From Larus michahellis (taxonomy: Eukaryota > Chordata > Aves > Charadriiformes > Laridae): a stretch of DNA of 64,000 bases. The notes beneath the pieces were generated by a model that was not told the origin of the DNA, did not search any database, and saw only the letters and a list, made by a program, of their open reading frames with translations. Below, one piece after another: positions 38,421 through 51,100 of this stretch (the stretch's first letter is position 1; the number at the start of each line of letters is the position of its first letter). The stretch spans positions 6,837,001 through 6,901,000 of the forward strand of contig NC_133903.1 of NCBI RefSeq assembly GCF_964199755.1, given 5' to 3'. The position numbers and the translations under genes are program-made.

Positions 38421-38800
38421 GGGGCGGCTGAGGGGAAAATGGGCGGGGGTGGGGGGTGTGGGTCGTGCTGGGAGGGCGTTGCGGGGCGAGGGGAAGCAAG
38501 TGGGGGGCGGTTGGTTGGGGTTAGGCCCGACTGGGGGCCCAGGAGGCCGTTGCGGGGGCGGCGAGGCGAGGCGAGGCGAGAGGCTTCGTGGGGCTTGGAG
38601 GGGGAGAGTCCAGTTGGTTGGGGGGCTGTGGGGGGAGAGGAGAGGGAGGGAAAGGGGGGGGTTCTGGGCTGAGGGGATAGGGGTGCGCTTGTTTGGGGTT
38701 GGGGGCTTGGGAGTGCGAGGGGAGGGAGAGCAGATGGGTCTACGCTGGGCGTCTCTGGTGCCTCCAGCATTCAGTCTGCAAGGGACAGACAAGTTATCGT
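38414..38800 (+). other. Strongly G-skewed start of intron 1
   Basis: Immediately after the exon 1 donor the plus strand becomes very rich in G runs for more than 300 bases, including a (GAGGC)n-like tract at about 38,562-38,585. G skew on the non-template strand downstream of CpG-island promoters favours R-loops and G-quadruplexes. Open frames here on both strands are composition artefacts. Confidence 0.6.
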
Positions 38801-38920
38801 GAACAGCGATAGTTGTTGTCATTAGATGGTTCTTTCAAGGGTGGCCCCACCAGAGGAATGCCAGCTCTCATAATTTTTTTCTTTTTTCCCTTTCTCCTGT
38901 TCCTACCCCCTTGTTTTTAG

Positions 38921-39144
38921 GGTTCTCTCTGTTCTGGATGGAAACTGCAATGTTTTTTGGACTGCTGACTGCAATAAGGGTTGAATGTTTCCATCCCTAG
39001 TATAACTTAATCAACATAGATGAAGAGTTTGGGTCTTGGAGAAATTTTTATCTTCCCTTCCTGAGGAAAGGACCTTCAAAGTGGGAACGATCCTTATGTC
39101 CTATTAGCTGCCAGGTAGTTCCTTTCCTTTGGAGTTCGGTAACC
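38921..39144 (+). other. 5' untranslated leader with three upstream open reading frames
   Basis: After the acceptor ending at 38,920, the second exon carries three upstream ATGs that open short frames. These are 38,938-39,000 (20 codons), 39,020-39,064 (14 codons) and 39,096-39,107 (3 codons), each closed before the main ATG at 39,145. The main ATG has A at -3. The arrangement suggests reduced or regulated translation of the main protein. Whether all transcripts keep this leader is unknown. Confidence 0.55.
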
Positions 39145-42100
39145 ATGTGGACGTTGAAAAGAGAAGAGGAAGAGCAGAGCATAATCCTGATTAGCGATGA
39201 TGAAGCCGAGAGCACGCTTGGGAATTCGGTTCTGTTGGTCGACCCATTGGGTAAGTACTGTGCTTTTGTTGTTGATGAAGTTCTGTAAAGAACTTCTGAA
39301 ATAATCTAAAGTAAAATGTTATGTGAGATGCTTGAAATGTGTCTTTCTGCTGCTAGGAAAACAAAGTACTTCAAAAATAAATAAAAACAGCAGGAACTGC
39401 CATTATTTTGTAACTTTCAGGATTTCTTTGATGGTCATACTTACCCAAAAGTATACTGCTGTTTAGTTACAAAATATTGCAAACTTAGCTGAGACTGGGC
39501 CTTTTCAATGCCAATTGGATCCTTTTTGATTACATTACCTCTCTTTAGCTGGTGTTTGGAAGTTTTTGTTGTCCCAGGCCTCTGTAGCATTCTTATTGGC
39601 ACCCCATGCAATTACAAGAAAATGTATACCTTAAAGTGTTTTTAAAAAAATAAATGTCAATAGCTGGCTGAAGTTGTAATGAAGTTGTAGTCACATTTAT
39701 ACTGATTTACACTGCATATTTTCTTTTCTGTAGAGAAGTCTGCCCTGGAAGAGATGAAATCTGCAGAAGTTGTGGATGAGGAATGTGAACTAATGGTTAC
39801 TTTCTGTAAACAAGCAAAAGTGATGCCTCATGCAAGATATGACTGTACAATACACCCGTTTGAGTATGTTCAGTGGCATGGAGGTTAATATGGGGGTTTA
39901 ATTTTCCTCATTTAGTTCATCTTGTCAAATAACCCTGCTAGTTTTTTAACAGCTGAAAGCAGAAGTAGAGTTGGATAAGCATGTAACTTGTTTCATAAAT
40001 AAACTTCTGTTTTTCAACTTTGTAGGCGAACAGAATGTGATACATGCTCACCCCTTGGAAAAAATGCTGATATTTGTAATCAGTGCTACTGCTACATTTG
40101 TGATAAACTAGCTTCTGAGGTAAGAAGACCTGTAATCAAGAAATGCACAACTTTCAGTAAACTAAATTATTCAACAGTCTGTTTAAAAGAAATCACTCTT
40201 AAGCACACTAAAAGAATAAATGATAAGTGATTAATTATTTCAACGGTTTCTCTCCAAAATGTTGATATCTGTCTGCTTCGCAGTGCTAATGCTGTCTGGG
40301 TTTATTTCTAGTAGTCCATCCAGTTGTTGGGATAGACATTCACTTGGTTTAAGCAAACGTACCTCCTGTTTGCCTTAGGCGTACCATGTGTTTGGTGGAA
40401 TTGGATTACTGAATCGGACTGCTTCTCACTGCACAAGACAAATGTCAAACTTTTAGTTTTTCCTATCCTAAGGAGCAGGGGGGAGGCATTGGGTGTGTGG
40501 AATTTGTTTGGGTTTTTCTTGGAATTCAGGAAACTTTGAACTGTGAAAAAAGTTAGGGTCAATGTACAAAGATAGTTCTCTGCTACTAATTTACCATGGG
40601 GAGGGTGCCAGCCCTAAGTGTCTCTAGACTCTAGAACTTATTCAGGAATGAGCGTTTGTGGTTTGTTTTTTGTTTGTTTTTTTTTTCTTTTGAAGCTGTA
40701 GTCTTGAGGTATTGCCATATCGGCCTCTCGCCCTGGCTGTCAAAATACTTCACTGCAGCTTTGTCTAGCTGTGTAAAGGATGAAATGAATTTTAGTCGTT
40801 CTCATAGAGAGGAATTAACTTTTGTGTTGCTCAGCTGGAGAGAGAAAATAAAAAAAAATATAAAAAAAACCACTTTCCCTGTTTTTCACACTTTATGAAA
40901 TAGTGCAAGAATTGGACAACCCCTTCCCTCTGTCACTGCAACGCACACAACAAAAGCAAATTCTGGAAGGACCAGCGTGACTTTGCCTTGGCTGGTGTTC
41001 TTGTAATGTTCAATTTGGAACTCACAGATATAGATGCAGACCTTCGGCATGGTGGTAAGCATTATGCTCTCGTGCTGTCCTGAGACCTGTGGATCGCTGT
41101 GTCTACGCAGACTGTGGCTTGATGGACAGCTTGTCTAGTCCACAACTCTGCTTGTGAAGGCTTGGTGAATTTTTAAGGTAGCAGCTTACTGTTGCTACTC
41201 TCTTTCTGGGCCATGCTCAGACTAGACACAGGTCTGCAGGTCCGATTTGTGTACTTTTCTGTTTTCCTCCCTCTGAAAGAAGAAACAAAGCTTTCCTGGT
41301 CAATAAGATTGCATGTGAATAAATTGCTGAATATTTTAGATGGGGTACTTATGATTGTCTTTCTATTTCTTTTAGTTTTGAAAAAATTAAAAAACTTGCA
41401 CTCACAGTTTCACATCTGTCTGCTCTCTTAGGAAGTCTTCTAATAAAATTTATCCAGGAACTTTCTGTGGAATATAATAAGTACCTGGCTGGAGAAAGAA
41501 TGCCTCCCACACAATATGAGTGTTTTTGTCCCCTAAAATTGCCTCCTGGGCAATGCAATATCTGCAGATCACGCAACATGGAGGTTGTATACAAGTAAGT
41601 GACAGCAGAATTCAACTGCTAGCAGTACATACTGGTCAGTGCAGGTTTGATTTCCTTTAGTCAAGTGATAATCAGAATCATGGCACCTGACGTAGCAGAA
41701 ACATAGTTGAGAGAACTTACTTGGCCTGTGAAATTTTGAAGTGCACTTGGATATAGTTAAAACACATCCTTAAATACATCTTTAAATACATCTTAAATAC
41801 ATTGTGTTAGACAGTTAATAATAGCCCTCATTATTATAACCTGGGAAAGCATGAAAATAAAGCCTGTATTTTTACTAATTTGTTTTTTAGGATGGAATTC
41901 AGCTTTTACTCAATGGTATGTGCCTTTAAAATGCTTAAAGTAATGCTTGTGCAAATACCTTTTCACTATATTATAGATGCTTTTCAAGGAAAGGCAAGTC
42001 AATTTGCGCTCAAACTGTAGAATGGTCATAATTGCCATTTGTTTACGAAGTACATCATTACAGACACTTTATCTTATAGACTACTTAACTTTCTTAGGTA

Positions 42101-45100
42101 TTCTGGAGTTTTTGCGCTGGTAACAAGATTTTTAAATCAGGCAGAAAGAGAGAGTCCTAAAGCTGCTGCCGTCATGTTGCTGGGAGCAGCTAAAGAGGTA
42201 GCACTTCATAAAGACCCTGCTTTGTAAGTATCCAGTTCCACATCTCATGCATCATCTTCATTTGCTTCTGTCCTGGTTTCAGCTGCGATAGCGTTAACTT
42301 CCTTCCTAGTAGCTGCTGTGTTTTGGATTTAGTAGGGGAATAATGTTGATAACATATATTGGTTTAGTTGTTGCCAAGTAATGTCTACAGTCAAGGACTT
42401 TTTCAGCTTCCCATGGAAGCTGAGGGAGAGCACAGGTAGGAGAAGCTGGCCAAAGGAATGTTCCATGCCATGGGCGTCATGCTTGGCAGAGAAAGGGGGT
42501 TGGCTCAGGGGCAGGGATTGGTGAGAGTAATTGGTGTTGCATCACTTTATTTGTATATTCTTTTACCATTATAATAATTACTTTTTTTCCTCTTCGTTAC
42601 TGTTCTGTTAAACTATCTGTATCCCCACCCATGAGGGGCTTTTTTCCTCGTTTTTTACCCCCCTACCCTTTTCTCCCTCTTCTCTGTGCCCTACTGGGAG
42701 GAGGAGGGGGGTGGATGTGAATGGCTTCATCGTCCTAGTTGCCAGCTGGGGTTAAACCATGACAGCTCCTCAAAGGGAGGAGACTATGTGAGAGAGTTCT
42801 GGTTCTCCATGTATTAAGGGTAAGGACAGTGTAAAGATCACAGTCCTGGCTGCAGCACAATGAGAGAAAAATGAGTACACCTGAGGGAGAAATGAGATTG
42901 GTTATGGGGAGGGATTTTGGGGGAAAGAGAAGGTTAAAGGCTGGGTGTGAGAGGAAGAAGTTAAGTGGGATTGAGTCATGAGGAGGAGAGATGATGCCCT
43001 ACAGGGGGAATGAATTTGAGATGGGAATTGGGAGGAGGGAGGGTGACAGACAGCAGATAATGGCAGGTGGGGTTAAATCCTCAGGAGAAGGTACAGGGGC
43101 AGGGGAGCTTTCCTGAGAGGAGAGTGCACAAGCTGCATTGTGTGAAGAAACATCTGCTTTTGACCTGGAAGGGAGGGAGGGAGGATGTGATGTTCCTTGG
43201 GTAATAAGTTTTAGATGATTCCCATAAGTCTGGACCTGTCAGCTGGAAGGACTGCACGATAAATAAATAAAAACAGACTTTACATACTTCAGTCTTTACT
43301 ACTTGTGCTGGTTATTTTCTTGTTTATATTGTGGCTGTTTCATGCTTGGTTACTGTCTAGCTTGAGCAAGGTCCTAGAGCTTTGTTTTGCAAAACTGAAA
43401 TATTTCGGGGCTTAAATTCAAGGCTTTTTATAAAGGAGAAGTAAAGGTGGCCTGAGTTGGTTCAACAGGCCAGAAACAGCAGTTCTGCAGTTCTTTCTGG
43501 GGAACTGGCAAGGTTTGCAAGGAGCAGGCTCAATACATTAATTTGGGTAGGTTTCTCTTCGTATGCTTATTATGAGTCCTGTAGCATTCATTGTAGTTGC
43601 AGGGGATGTGGCTTGGCCCTCTCATGGGATGATGATATACAGCCTTTCAGAGGCCCCGGAAAAGCAAAAACGTGCCCACGATGGTCTAATATGGCAGGTT
43701 AGAAGGTTTGGTACCGCTTTACTCTGCATGGGGGAGGTATGCTTCAGTTGGTTAGGTACTGCTGTAAAACAGTGTTAATTCTAGAAAGTGTTTTATACTT
43801 TGAGCACTTGTTTCATCTGTTTAGAATGACTTTTATTAGCATGATAGCTCCCGATGCCTTTTAAGAAAAAAGTATTTTCTTTAACAGCTGAGTATAGAAA
43901 AGGCAGAAAAAACAGCCAAACGTTAATTAATGCTTTTTTTTCATCCCCTCTTAGAAGCTGGCAGAACCTTGATCATACTGCTTCATTAAGGATTGCTGTC
44001 CCTTGTCTCTTGCAAAGGTAAGACTTGTCTTATCATGTGATGAGATGGCAATGGAATGGTTGCTGGCTGCAAACTTTCTACTGGCATTTAAAATGCATTT
44101 TAAATTACTTCTATTTCAAGACAAAGAAAAAAAGTAAATGCTTTAGCTCTTAAAAGCCAAAAGTAAACTCGCACAGGTGTATAATCTTATGGTTCTGTAG
44201 CATCAGGAACTCCTACTAATCAGGGAACAGGACCCCACTGTACTGTCTTAAGCTTTCTTGGAGTAGAGCAAGAATAGCCTACTGCTGCCTGCGTGTGGAC
44301 TGCAGATGGGTAGTAACAGGCAGAAGAATATAAACAAGATGCACCAGCCAGCCTAATGGGCAGGGATTTGAGGATGCTATCACGTTCTACAGTTGTATCC
44401 TGCAAATCAGGATTTTTTAGAAGCTCTGTGTAATGCTGGTCCCTTTCTGGGAAGGACAAGGGCAATACCTTCCTTATTTAGAGCCACATAAACACTCAAA
44501 CCTTTCTCTGTTGCCTCAAAGGAGAATAACTCAATGGGGAACTCAAAGCCAAGAAAATGGATTACTTTTTGACTGTAGTCTAGGAGTGTTCTCTAAGACC
44601 AGACCAGAAGGTGGTGTCAGGTAGCTACTTGTGGTTATTAAGCCAAAGAGTAAATAGTGACTGTTAAAGATCAAAACAGCAGCCTTGTACTGTTTGTACT
44701 CTACTGGGATGGAGTAGTCAGGGATGTAACATAGTAAAGTTCCCCCAGAGGCTACTGAATGAGGACATCTAGCTCACTTGGCTTAATTCATTTCTCATTT
44801 TAGCTTTGTATTTCACCTTTAACCCGCAATTCACTTGCAACAGAAGGTTAATGAATTAAGAATTAACTTTTTTCAGGAACGCTCAAAAACAATTATATAT
44901 TCTCACCTCGTATTTGAAACTAATGAAAGGTATAACCTAAATCCTCTATCAGTTTTCATTTTAAATTACTATTCTTGAAACTTTTTTTATTTCTTGCTTT
45001 AAAAGAACAGGGAAAAGAATTTTTTGCCTCCCTTGCCCGGTTTTAAAGGAGTAATCTCCTCTTTGTGTCAGTGTGTTATCTCCAGTGTTCAGTTAAGACA

Positions 45101-48100
45101 AAAATGGCTTCACTAGCTTTGAAGCTGCTCGGGTTGATGGGGTTGCTTATTGGGCTCATCATATGTTTCTGCAGAGTTTTTGCATATACTCACTGAGGAT
45201 CTTTGTTTTAAAACTTGAGACCACAGAACCTTGTTTTCACTGTTTAAAAATAACAAAAGAGCAATACTGTTACTAACTATAAATCCTAAAGCACAAACTT
45301 AATATAGATCTAAACTGCCTCTGACATTTAACAAAAAAAAAATAAAAAACCAAACCCCAAACTTCTTTAGAAGAGTTTCACATAGGATCAAAAAAAAAAA
45401 GACACAACAACTAGTAATTCACCTGATTTTAAAAGATTTTTTTTTTATTTTTTTTTCTTTTCAAAATATAGGATTACAACACAACTTCAGAGGATGCTGG
45501 TGTTGTGTGACTTTCCAAAAAGTTTGTATGAAAAGTTTGTAAATTTTTTTCAGTCCATCTCACTTCCATGTCACTGTTTTGGCTTCTCAAATAGGTATGT
45601 TCTTTGATTTTTGTTTACAGAATATATTTGTATACAGCTGCCTGAACTGAAAACAGCTGTAGAATGTTTCTTTCGTTGATAGTGTTAGGTGTGAGCATTT
45701 TATAAGAAGATTTCAGTATTAGCCACTTTGTATTTGTCCTGTCCTTACAGGAACAGTTGTTCGATGCTGTGGCTAAGCATAAGATGGTGTTCTAATTAAG
45801 CAGGTGCTCAAACTCCTTTACAGCTTTACAAACTTCCTTTACAGAAATGTGAGAATGTTGTCCATATAGCTTCTTTTCTTTCTTTTTTTTTTCCTTTTTT
45901 TTTTTTTCTCCCCCCTAGAAGTGAGTAAACCTCAAAATATTTTATTGGTAAATCATGTTACTCAAGGGAAATAAATTGTGGTGTACAAACAAAACATGGT
46001 TAAAAATGACTTTGTTTTTGTACTTCCAGCTTGAATGTTGTGCCATGGGACCACGTGTTACTGACCACGGTTTTAAAAGGCCAGAACATCACTGGTCAAA
46101 GAACACAGAAAGGAAGAAAAGTATTTCTGTGGGAAGTGCTCCCAGTTATAGAGGCTCGAGTGGAGAAATTAATAGACAAAGAGAAGTAAGATCAGTTTGG
46201 TCTTGTTTTGGATTTTTCTTTTTATGAACTCAATTTTCACATTTTGCATGGTATTGACTGCGGTATAGTGTTTTCCTAACATCTGCAGGAGTTTCATGTA
46301 ACGGGGAAACATACAAAACAAAGGCACATTTGAAGCTCTTCATGCCTGTTACTTCTTATCAACAAGGCCAGTAGCTTTTTGAAGTTTTTTCAAAGCAGAA
46401 TCAAGCCCTTTGAACACTTCAGGACCAGAAAAGAATGTTGAAGTGGATAATTTCTTTGTTTCCATAACCCCAGTAGGTTTTAGATGTTGATGTTTCAAAC
46501 AAATTCTGTTCATCAAAAGGTGACTAGATGGAAGACAGCAAAAAGGTGCGTTCTGGTCTCTGGATCTTCAGAAGTCTGTATTCAAAAGAATACAGTAAAT
46601 TTAGACTTAAATTAAAAGGCAACCTCCTGTTTTATTTTGACAGAGAACAGAGAGAATCTGTGGAGAGCGTCTTGGAACTTATTTCCAACTGTCTCTTTCT
46701 GCCAGTTGTATTTCTGTCCCATTGTGCAATGTCTCTTGTGTGGGAAGATCTACTGTTTTGCTTCATGAATTGTAGTAAATATTTGATTGACCTGTATATA
46801 GCTTGGCGCTTCCTTCCTCTTCCTACTCACCGTCTTCCTTTTTTCTCTCCAGCTATAAAGAAGTTGTTCGCTACCTGAGAGCTGTGAAATGCAATGATAC
46901 CAAAGGGTAAATAGCTTTTTTTTTCCTTTCCTTTTTTTTTTTAATTGTTTCTTTGCCTGAAGATTGTGTCCCAGTCTGTGTTTCTTCAATGTGTAATAAA
47001 CCGGCAGAATGAAAAGCAGTAGGATTTTGGCAGCTGTTTGCTAAGTGAAAGCAGTACTGCTTTGCAACTAACTTCTGCCTTGTTGGATGTAACTTACTGG
47101 TGGTCAAGCATAATCAGATCTATACATTCCTATGGTAAAACTTTCATGTTAATGAAAATCAAATATTCATTTCTTTCTAGGTTAAGAGACCTTCGGGATA
47201 AAATCCCATTTTATTTGTGTAAAACTGGAGACTTCCTTGATGCTGCGCATTCGCTGTTGTTTCCTGTCAATAGCCTCGCGTGCTGTGCTGCCTGCCGGTT
47301 ATCGCCTTTGCAGTTTGAGGTCTACCTGAAGATGTTCAGAACAGGCAGTGTCCCCACTGGAAAGGATATGCTAGACCCTGGGCCGTGGATCAGAGTTGGC
47401 AAGTGTGATTTCTTGCTTACATATGTTTAGAACCTTACCTAACTACAGCTTTTACTTTTTCATTAATTCTGGTAATATTCTGAGGGACTTTGAACCATAC
47501 TATAAATTGCCTGGACTAAAGCATGGTACGTAACACTGGGCAGGAAGAAAGTCTTTATATTTGAGCGTGAATTTGTTTAGTACACTTCACACAAAGAGCT
47601 GGTTTTGTCAGCTGTGAAGCTGTTTTGCTGAAAGCAACCTATTAAATGAAAATACAAAGCTCTCTCTTACATCACGGCATTTCCAGTGGCAGTGTGTAAC
47701 TTAGCCTTGACCTTGAGAATAAAAGCTTCCTGACAGAAAGGGTTTCACGATCTGTATATTGCGTTCTGTCATTAGTTTAGCCACTGGTAACTGTGATCAT
47801 CTGTCTTGGTGCATTCTACTTGTCAAAGTGTATTCTGAAATGAAAGATGTATTTTGGAGGTGTTCAGTGACTAGTAGAATTCTTAGGCGTATGGTACTGA
47901 CAGTGTGTATCACACTGTACTTTGGTGTGATGTATGTAACGAAGGCTGTTCTGCGATGGCTTAGTCTAAATTGTATTCAGTTCTTTGCAGCTTTCCGGAA
48001 TAGCGATTTACAGTTGATGTTGTTTTTCTATTCAGAGCCTACAAAATGTTGTAAAATAGCTGTAGACACTTGTTTGTTTCTTTTTGTTAGGTTTCTATAG

Positions 48101-51100
48101 AAACGTATTTGTAACTAAGTTAATGTCTTGTTTGTTTTCACGCTCTATAGTTAATCAGGGAATATAAGATATGTTTTTGGATTTTTTTTCTTCTTGCAGG
48201 GTCTCCCTTGAAAGATGGTGTTCTAATTAAGCAGGCGCTCAAACTCCTTTACAGCAATGTGTCACTATACAGAAATGTGAGTCTGTGTTAAAACCATTTC
48301 TGTGCCCATCAAGTGGTTCTGTATATTACCTGTTTTGTCCAGTTAGTTCTTTAGTGCAAGGATTTACTATCAGAACGCTTTTCTCTCTGAATAGTTTACA
48401 CCTCTGAACGGATTTGACTTTGTAAAACGAATGTTCTGCTGTGTTTCAGTCTAAATGCTGGAGTTGCCTCATTATGATCTTGGGTAGTAGCAATTTGCTG
48501 GAAAAAAGTGGGCACCTCCATCCCATCTCCTTGAAAGAGCCACCGCTTGACTTCCAAAAGGTAACTGAAGCAGTACTGGGAAATGGGAGAACCCGTTCTC
48601 TTGGGTTTATACAAGACTCCGTTTGACATGGGCATTGGCTCATTCTTCTAAATACTGAGGTGAACTTCACAGTGCCTCAACAAATACTCTTGTGGTATGT
48701 GCCAAATGTAACACTCCGCGAAATGTTGTGATTCAGGAGTGTTAAATGCAATAGTAAACAGATTAACGCCGCTTGCAGCCCAATGCCTAATACTGATTCT
48801 ATAGCTTTTAATGAGGTGGATCAGTTAACAAAATGGATAGGAAAGCAGTTTAAGAAAAATGTGTTCAGGTGGTCCTAAAGAATCGGTATCTGGATGTTTT
48901 CTTCACAAGAACAGAAATAGCTGTCTGCTAAGCATAGTAGGTTAAAACAAAGAAGTTATGTGATACAGTTTGTTTAGTGCCGTAGAGCCTCAACTTTCCC
49001 TGAGTATGGCATTGAATAGTCAACCTCATCTGTAAATAATGCTGAAAAAATAAGTGAAAGCACAATTAAGAATCACGTTGGGCACTGTTTGAGGTTTGTA
49101 GAATATCAGGACATCCTTCCCCTTTATATGTGACTCATTACTTCTGTTTCAGGAGGTACTTGCTGCCAGTGGTGACCTTTTGGAGGAACTGAAGGCAAAA
49201 ATTAATGTTTCTTTACCATCTGCAATTTTCTCCCCTCATGTAAGTGTGCAATGAGGAAATTTACCGTTTTTTTTATTGTGCTTGAAAATACAGCAGTATT
49301 GAACACAGGTGGATTATTGTGAAAAGCTTTTAAGAGGGACCTTGAAGGTTTTTTGGGAGGGAATCAGTGTAAGACTGTTCTTAGCACAGTCTAAAGGCTA
49401 GAGCAGATATCTGAAGGTAATGAAACTATTATTTGTCTGATCTATATATGTCTGTTCTGGTCTGACCGTCTTCGACCTAGGGTAAGTCTTACTTTACCAC
49501 TGTCCATATTTATGCATTTATAAAGTGGGAGGGTTGGTAATAATTGATTCTGTCTTCTCCCAGGGTACTCTTGTGTCGTTTGGTTCAAACTGGAGACTGT
49601 CCTTTGAGACTTGACAATGTGTTTGTCTCAAAACTCAGGATTTCTAAACTTGTTTTGAATGACGAGTTTAAGTGTAGTGGAATGTTTAATGACGGCTTGA
49701 AATGTGTTCTCTATTAAATACAGTCAGTACATCTAAGGCGTTATCTTATTCTTTTTTACTTCTTTTGAGGAAATTACATTTAGCTTAGTCTCCAAATATG
49801 TGACTACTGGGGCAGAATTTCTTTTTCCCCTTAATTCTCTTTCTATGATGGTGTGAAACTTCATGTTTCTGTGAGGACTTTGAGAGCACCAGGTGAAACA
49901 TGCTATATAAATAGAAGTACCTGTTCTATTCTCCACTCCTTTGGTCTTCATAAGACTCTTGTGGATGTCGTGTCTGACATCCAACCTATCTGATTGGAAT
50001 GGTAGTAACTTAGTGCTGATTAAACTGGGTACGAAATGCAATTAGTGGGCAAGTGGGCTTTTAAATATACGTCGTCTTGTTGATTTCTCTTCCTGTAGTT
50101 GCACCATGAGGCTTATCTTATTCTCGCAGTGCAAGCAGTACAACAGATGCTTTTTTGTGATCTTCCATACTTGAATTCCTTCTTAGAGATAGCCCTGGCT
50201 TTTGGGGTAAGTCCTAGATACTGATTTCTGTTCTAAGAGATTAAAGCAAATTATATTTAAAATCTGTATAGCATCAGCTTGGAGTTTTTGGACACATTTA
50301 GCTTGGTTTTGTTCCCCTTTAGCTTTGCTGACCTTTAATTTATTCTCTTTTTTAAGAAATGTTTGGCAATTAGATTAAATCACTGGTCTCTTTTTTTTTT
50401 TATTTTTTTTTTCTCTTCCTAGAATAACTTTTGGGCTCTGAGGCTGTTATTGGACCATCTTTCCTATGAAGAACACATTCTCCATGGCATTGTCAACCTG
50501 ATTTTGAGAGACCTAAATTGTCAGAAAGGAACAATGCTAAAACTGTGAGTAAACACTTGCTCCCCGGAGTCCGTTTGTTTACGGAAACAGTCAGAGCAGT
50601 CCCATGGGAGTAGCGTTTAGCAGAGATGTAATCCTTAGCTCTTTGAAACCAGCCAGACCAGTGCTTTGGGTAAGTCAAGAACGCAAATAAGATGCTAGGA
50701 ATCACTAGGAAAGTCACCTCTGTTGAACAGCTGTGTTCTGTTTCCTGGTTTTATACCGCTTAGGTGGCAAAACCTTGGTCCCCAGTACGTGGGTGAATTC
50801 CTTTGCCTGTTCCTGACGTGCAGGCATAAGAAGATGCAATCCATTGGCCTCTTCACCCTGAATATTATTACAGAGAACCTGCATTTGTAAGTGTGAATCT
50901 TCATCATAGCCAAATAGAATGCAAGACCGATGGTAGTTTTCTCTTAATTAACAGTCTTAACTCACAACTCATCTTGTTTTTTATTCTTCGCTGTTATTAG
51001 CAGTGGTAAAGATACTGAACTTGATGTTTTGGGTAGATTTGAAATTGTTCTATGTTACCTGTTGCAACCAAATGGCCTTCTCACTTCCCAGTGCCCAATG

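Noticed and set aside
38193-38822. Proline/serine-rich minus-strand frame opposite the promoter
   Set aside because: Artefact of the G-rich plus strand; no protein-like features apart from composition.
45751-45849. The duplicated exon copy as a functional coding exon
   Set aside because: An acceptor-like CCTTACAG exists at 45,743-45,750, but each of the three frames hits a stop and the upstream and downstream exons already join in frame.
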